DNA of 64,000 nt from Lysinibacillus odysseyi 34hs-1 = NBRC 100172 (GTDB taxonomy: Bacteria > Bacillota > Bacilli > Bacillales_A > Planococcaceae). This document shows, one piece after another, positions 62,884 through 64,000 of this stretch; position 1 is the stretch's first letter; each line of letters opens with the position of its first letter. The translations under genes were made by a program, and so were the position numbers. Below the pieces are notes generated by a model. It was not told where the DNA came from. It made no database searches and saw only the letters and a list, made by a program, of their open reading frames with translations. The DNA lies in assembly GCF_001591965.1 (NCBI RefSeq), contig NZ_BCVX01000004.1, positions 348,407 to 412,406 of the forward strand. The letters run 5' to 3'.

Positions 62884-63798
62884 ATGTTTAATGAAAAGGC
62901 AAGACCTTACATAGCGATTATTATTGGGGTATTCTCAGTTTCAATGTCAGCCATTTTTGTGAAGCTGGCAAATGCTGAATCAGCTGTAATTGCTTTTTAT
63001 CGTATGTTTTTTTCGATCCTTATTATGAGTCCGTTATTTTTCTTGAAATATAGGAAGGAGATAAAACTCCTTAATAAAAAGGATTGGATCTTCTCGGCAA
63101 TCGCTGGCGTCTTCTTGGCATTTCACTTTATTTTATGGTTTGAATCATTGAATTACACTTCAGTAGCGAGCTCTACTGTATTGGTTACCCTACAACCGCT
63201 GTTTGCATTTATCGGAACATATATATTTTTTAAAGAAAAGGTGTCGCTCCAAACCATTGTAGCAGGCAGTATAGCAATTATTGGAAGTTTTCTAATCAGT
63301 TGGGGGGATTTCCTTGTCAGCGGCTCTGCCCTATATGGGGATATACTCGCGTTGATTGCTTGTGCCCTTATAACAGGTTATCTATTATTTGGTCAGGATG
63401 TACGGCAACGATTATCGTTAATAACTTATACAATGGTTGTATATAGCGTGAGTACAATATGTCTGTTCTTTTATGTACTAATCGCGGGGCAATCATTTGG
63501 CCCGTATGAATCGACAGATTGGTTTTGGTTTGGCATGCTTGCGATTGTTCCGAATCTGTTAGGTCATACATTATTCAATTGGTCATTAAAATGGGTGAGC
63601 ACTAATACTATTTCTATCGCTATATTATTTGAGCCGGTTGGCGCTGCAATTTTAGCATATTTCATTTTTGCAGAAAAACTAATTAGCTCTCAAATAATAG
63701 GAGGTATAGTTGTAGTAGGAGGTATATCGCTCTTTATTCTAGATTTTAAAAAGATGAAAGTTTTTTTGAAAAAACTATTGCAAAGCGCAAAAGTATGA
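62884..63798 (+). CDS. EamA (DMT superfamily) exporter
   Basis: 304 aa, ten membrane segments in two EamA repeats (about 9-140 and 152-290). ESLNYTSVASSTVLVTLQPLF ends the first repeat and WVSTNTISIAILFEPVGAAI the second. Such proteins export amino acids or other small metabolites; the substrate is unknown. The tail is short and basic (FKKMKVFLKKLLQSAK). Confidence 0.88.
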   Translation: MFNEKARPYIAIIIGVFSVSMSAIFVKLANAESAVIAFYRMFFSILIMSPLFFLKYRKEIKLLNKKDWIFSAIAGVFLAFHFILWFESLNYTSVASSTVLVTLQPLFAFIGTYIFFKEKVSLQTIVAGSIAIIGSFLISWGDFLVSGSALYGDILALIACALITGYLLFGQDVRQRLSLITYTMVVYSVSTICLFFYVLIAGQSFGPYESTDWFWFGMLAIVPNLLGHTLFNWSLKWVSTNTISIAILFEPVGAAILAYFIFAEKLISSQIIGGIVVVGGISLFILDFKKMKVFLKKLLQSAKV

Positions 63799-63870
63799 TG
63801 TATATTATTACTTGTCCTTAACGAGAGAACAATGCACGGAAGTATTGCAGAAAAATATTTTCAAATAGTG

Positions 63871-63902
63871 TTGACATCGAATTAAGGATGAGTTAATATA
63901 AT
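63871..63902 (+). promoter_or_regulatory. rRNA operon promoter
   Basis: TTGACA (63871-63876) is perfect. The -10 is TAATAT at 63894-63899 (17-base spacer) or TATAAT at 63897-63902 (20-base spacer). It drives the operon leader that fills the rest of the window. Confidence 0.75.
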
Positions 63903-64000
63903 AAAGTCGCTGCTAAAAAGCGGCAACGAGATGAACTTTGAAAACTGAACAAGCAAGACGTTAACAATAATTTTCTTTCTTAATAGAAAGAGACAAACGT
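63903..64000 (+). other. rRNA operon leader (5' part)
   Basis: The leader contains GATGAACTTTGAAAACTGAA (63930-63949), the boxA-like antitermination sequence found upstream of 16S rRNA in Bacillales, and then GACGTTAACAATAA. The 16S gene itself lies beyond the window. Confidence 0.75.

Overview
The window looks like core chromosome of a low-GC, Gram-positive, spore-forming Bacillales, most likely of the Lysinibacillus/Solibacillus (Planococcaceae) type. This is inferred from gene content and order and has not been tested by alignment. Long stretches keep the gene neighbourhoods of the Bacillus subtilis yun/yut, yum/yui, yuf/mrp and yug regions. Terminators are Rho-independent, ribosome-binding sites are strong AGGAGG types, and the last 130 bases are the promoter and leader of an rRNA operon. 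I saw no prophage, CRISPR array, insertion sequence or restriction system.

Layout. 1-3.8 kb: the end of the suf iron-sulfur assembly operon (sufD 3' part, sufS, sufU, sufB). 3.8-12.6 kb: an AraC-type regulator, then a divergent glycerol-phosphate block (ugpQ on the minus strand; ugpC-ugpA-ugpE-ugpB on the plus strand) with four PhoP-box-like repeats between them, an ArsR-type regulator with a long N-terminal domain, and a second, membrane-anchored phosphodiesterase. 12.7-24.8 kb: a yun/yut block (yunF, yunE, yunD, an HD-GYP protein, yunB, lipA, yutD, yutC-like, yutE, yutF, yuzB, yutJ, an ErpA-type carrier, a DUF2225 protein, yutI, yuzD). The yutJ promoter carries two Rex-type operators. 24.9-33.4 kb: a degenerate EAL protein (YkuI type), the NADH dehydrogenase yumB, a Nudix hydrolase, cstA, yuiB, yuiD and pepA. 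33.4-34.1 kb: a gene-poor gap with a predicted short transcript. 34.1-40.8 kb: a Pro-Tyr repeat microprotein, the complete mrpABCDEFG Na+/H+ antiporter operon and divergent yufK. 41.4-46.9 kb: a class A penicillin-binding protein (pbpD type), two MFS transporters, a cyclophilin and a small membrane protein. 46.9-53.3 kb: a C4-dicarboxylate module in which a TRAP transporter (dctPQM) sits beside a second binding protein (dctB) and a two-component system (dctSR). 53.4-57.5 kb: patB, yugE, a small HTH protein, a structured repeat element, an NSS-family Na+ symporter and yugI. 57.5-64 kb: a 0.9-kb gap with a gene relic, glutamate dehydrogenase, an iron alcohol dehydrogenase (yugJ), a CDF metal transporter, an MgtC protein, an EamA exporter and the rRNA promoter.

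How it fits together. Three themes recur. The first is iron-sulfur and thiol redox handling: suf, the ErpA-type carrier, yutI, lipA, yuzB and yuzD. The second is NADH oxidation and redox sensing: yutJ under apparent Rex control, plus yumB. The third is ion-driven membrane transport: Mrp, NSS, TRAP, CstA, CDF and several MFS/EamA proteins. The window is mostly ordinary core genome. The most interesting material is in regulation and intergenic structure: the PhoP-like array, the twin Rex sites, the 265-bp repeat at 55.3-55.6 kb, the short transcript at 33.6 kb, a TTG start buried in a terminator at 17.0 kb, and the EAL protein that has lost most of its catalytic residues.
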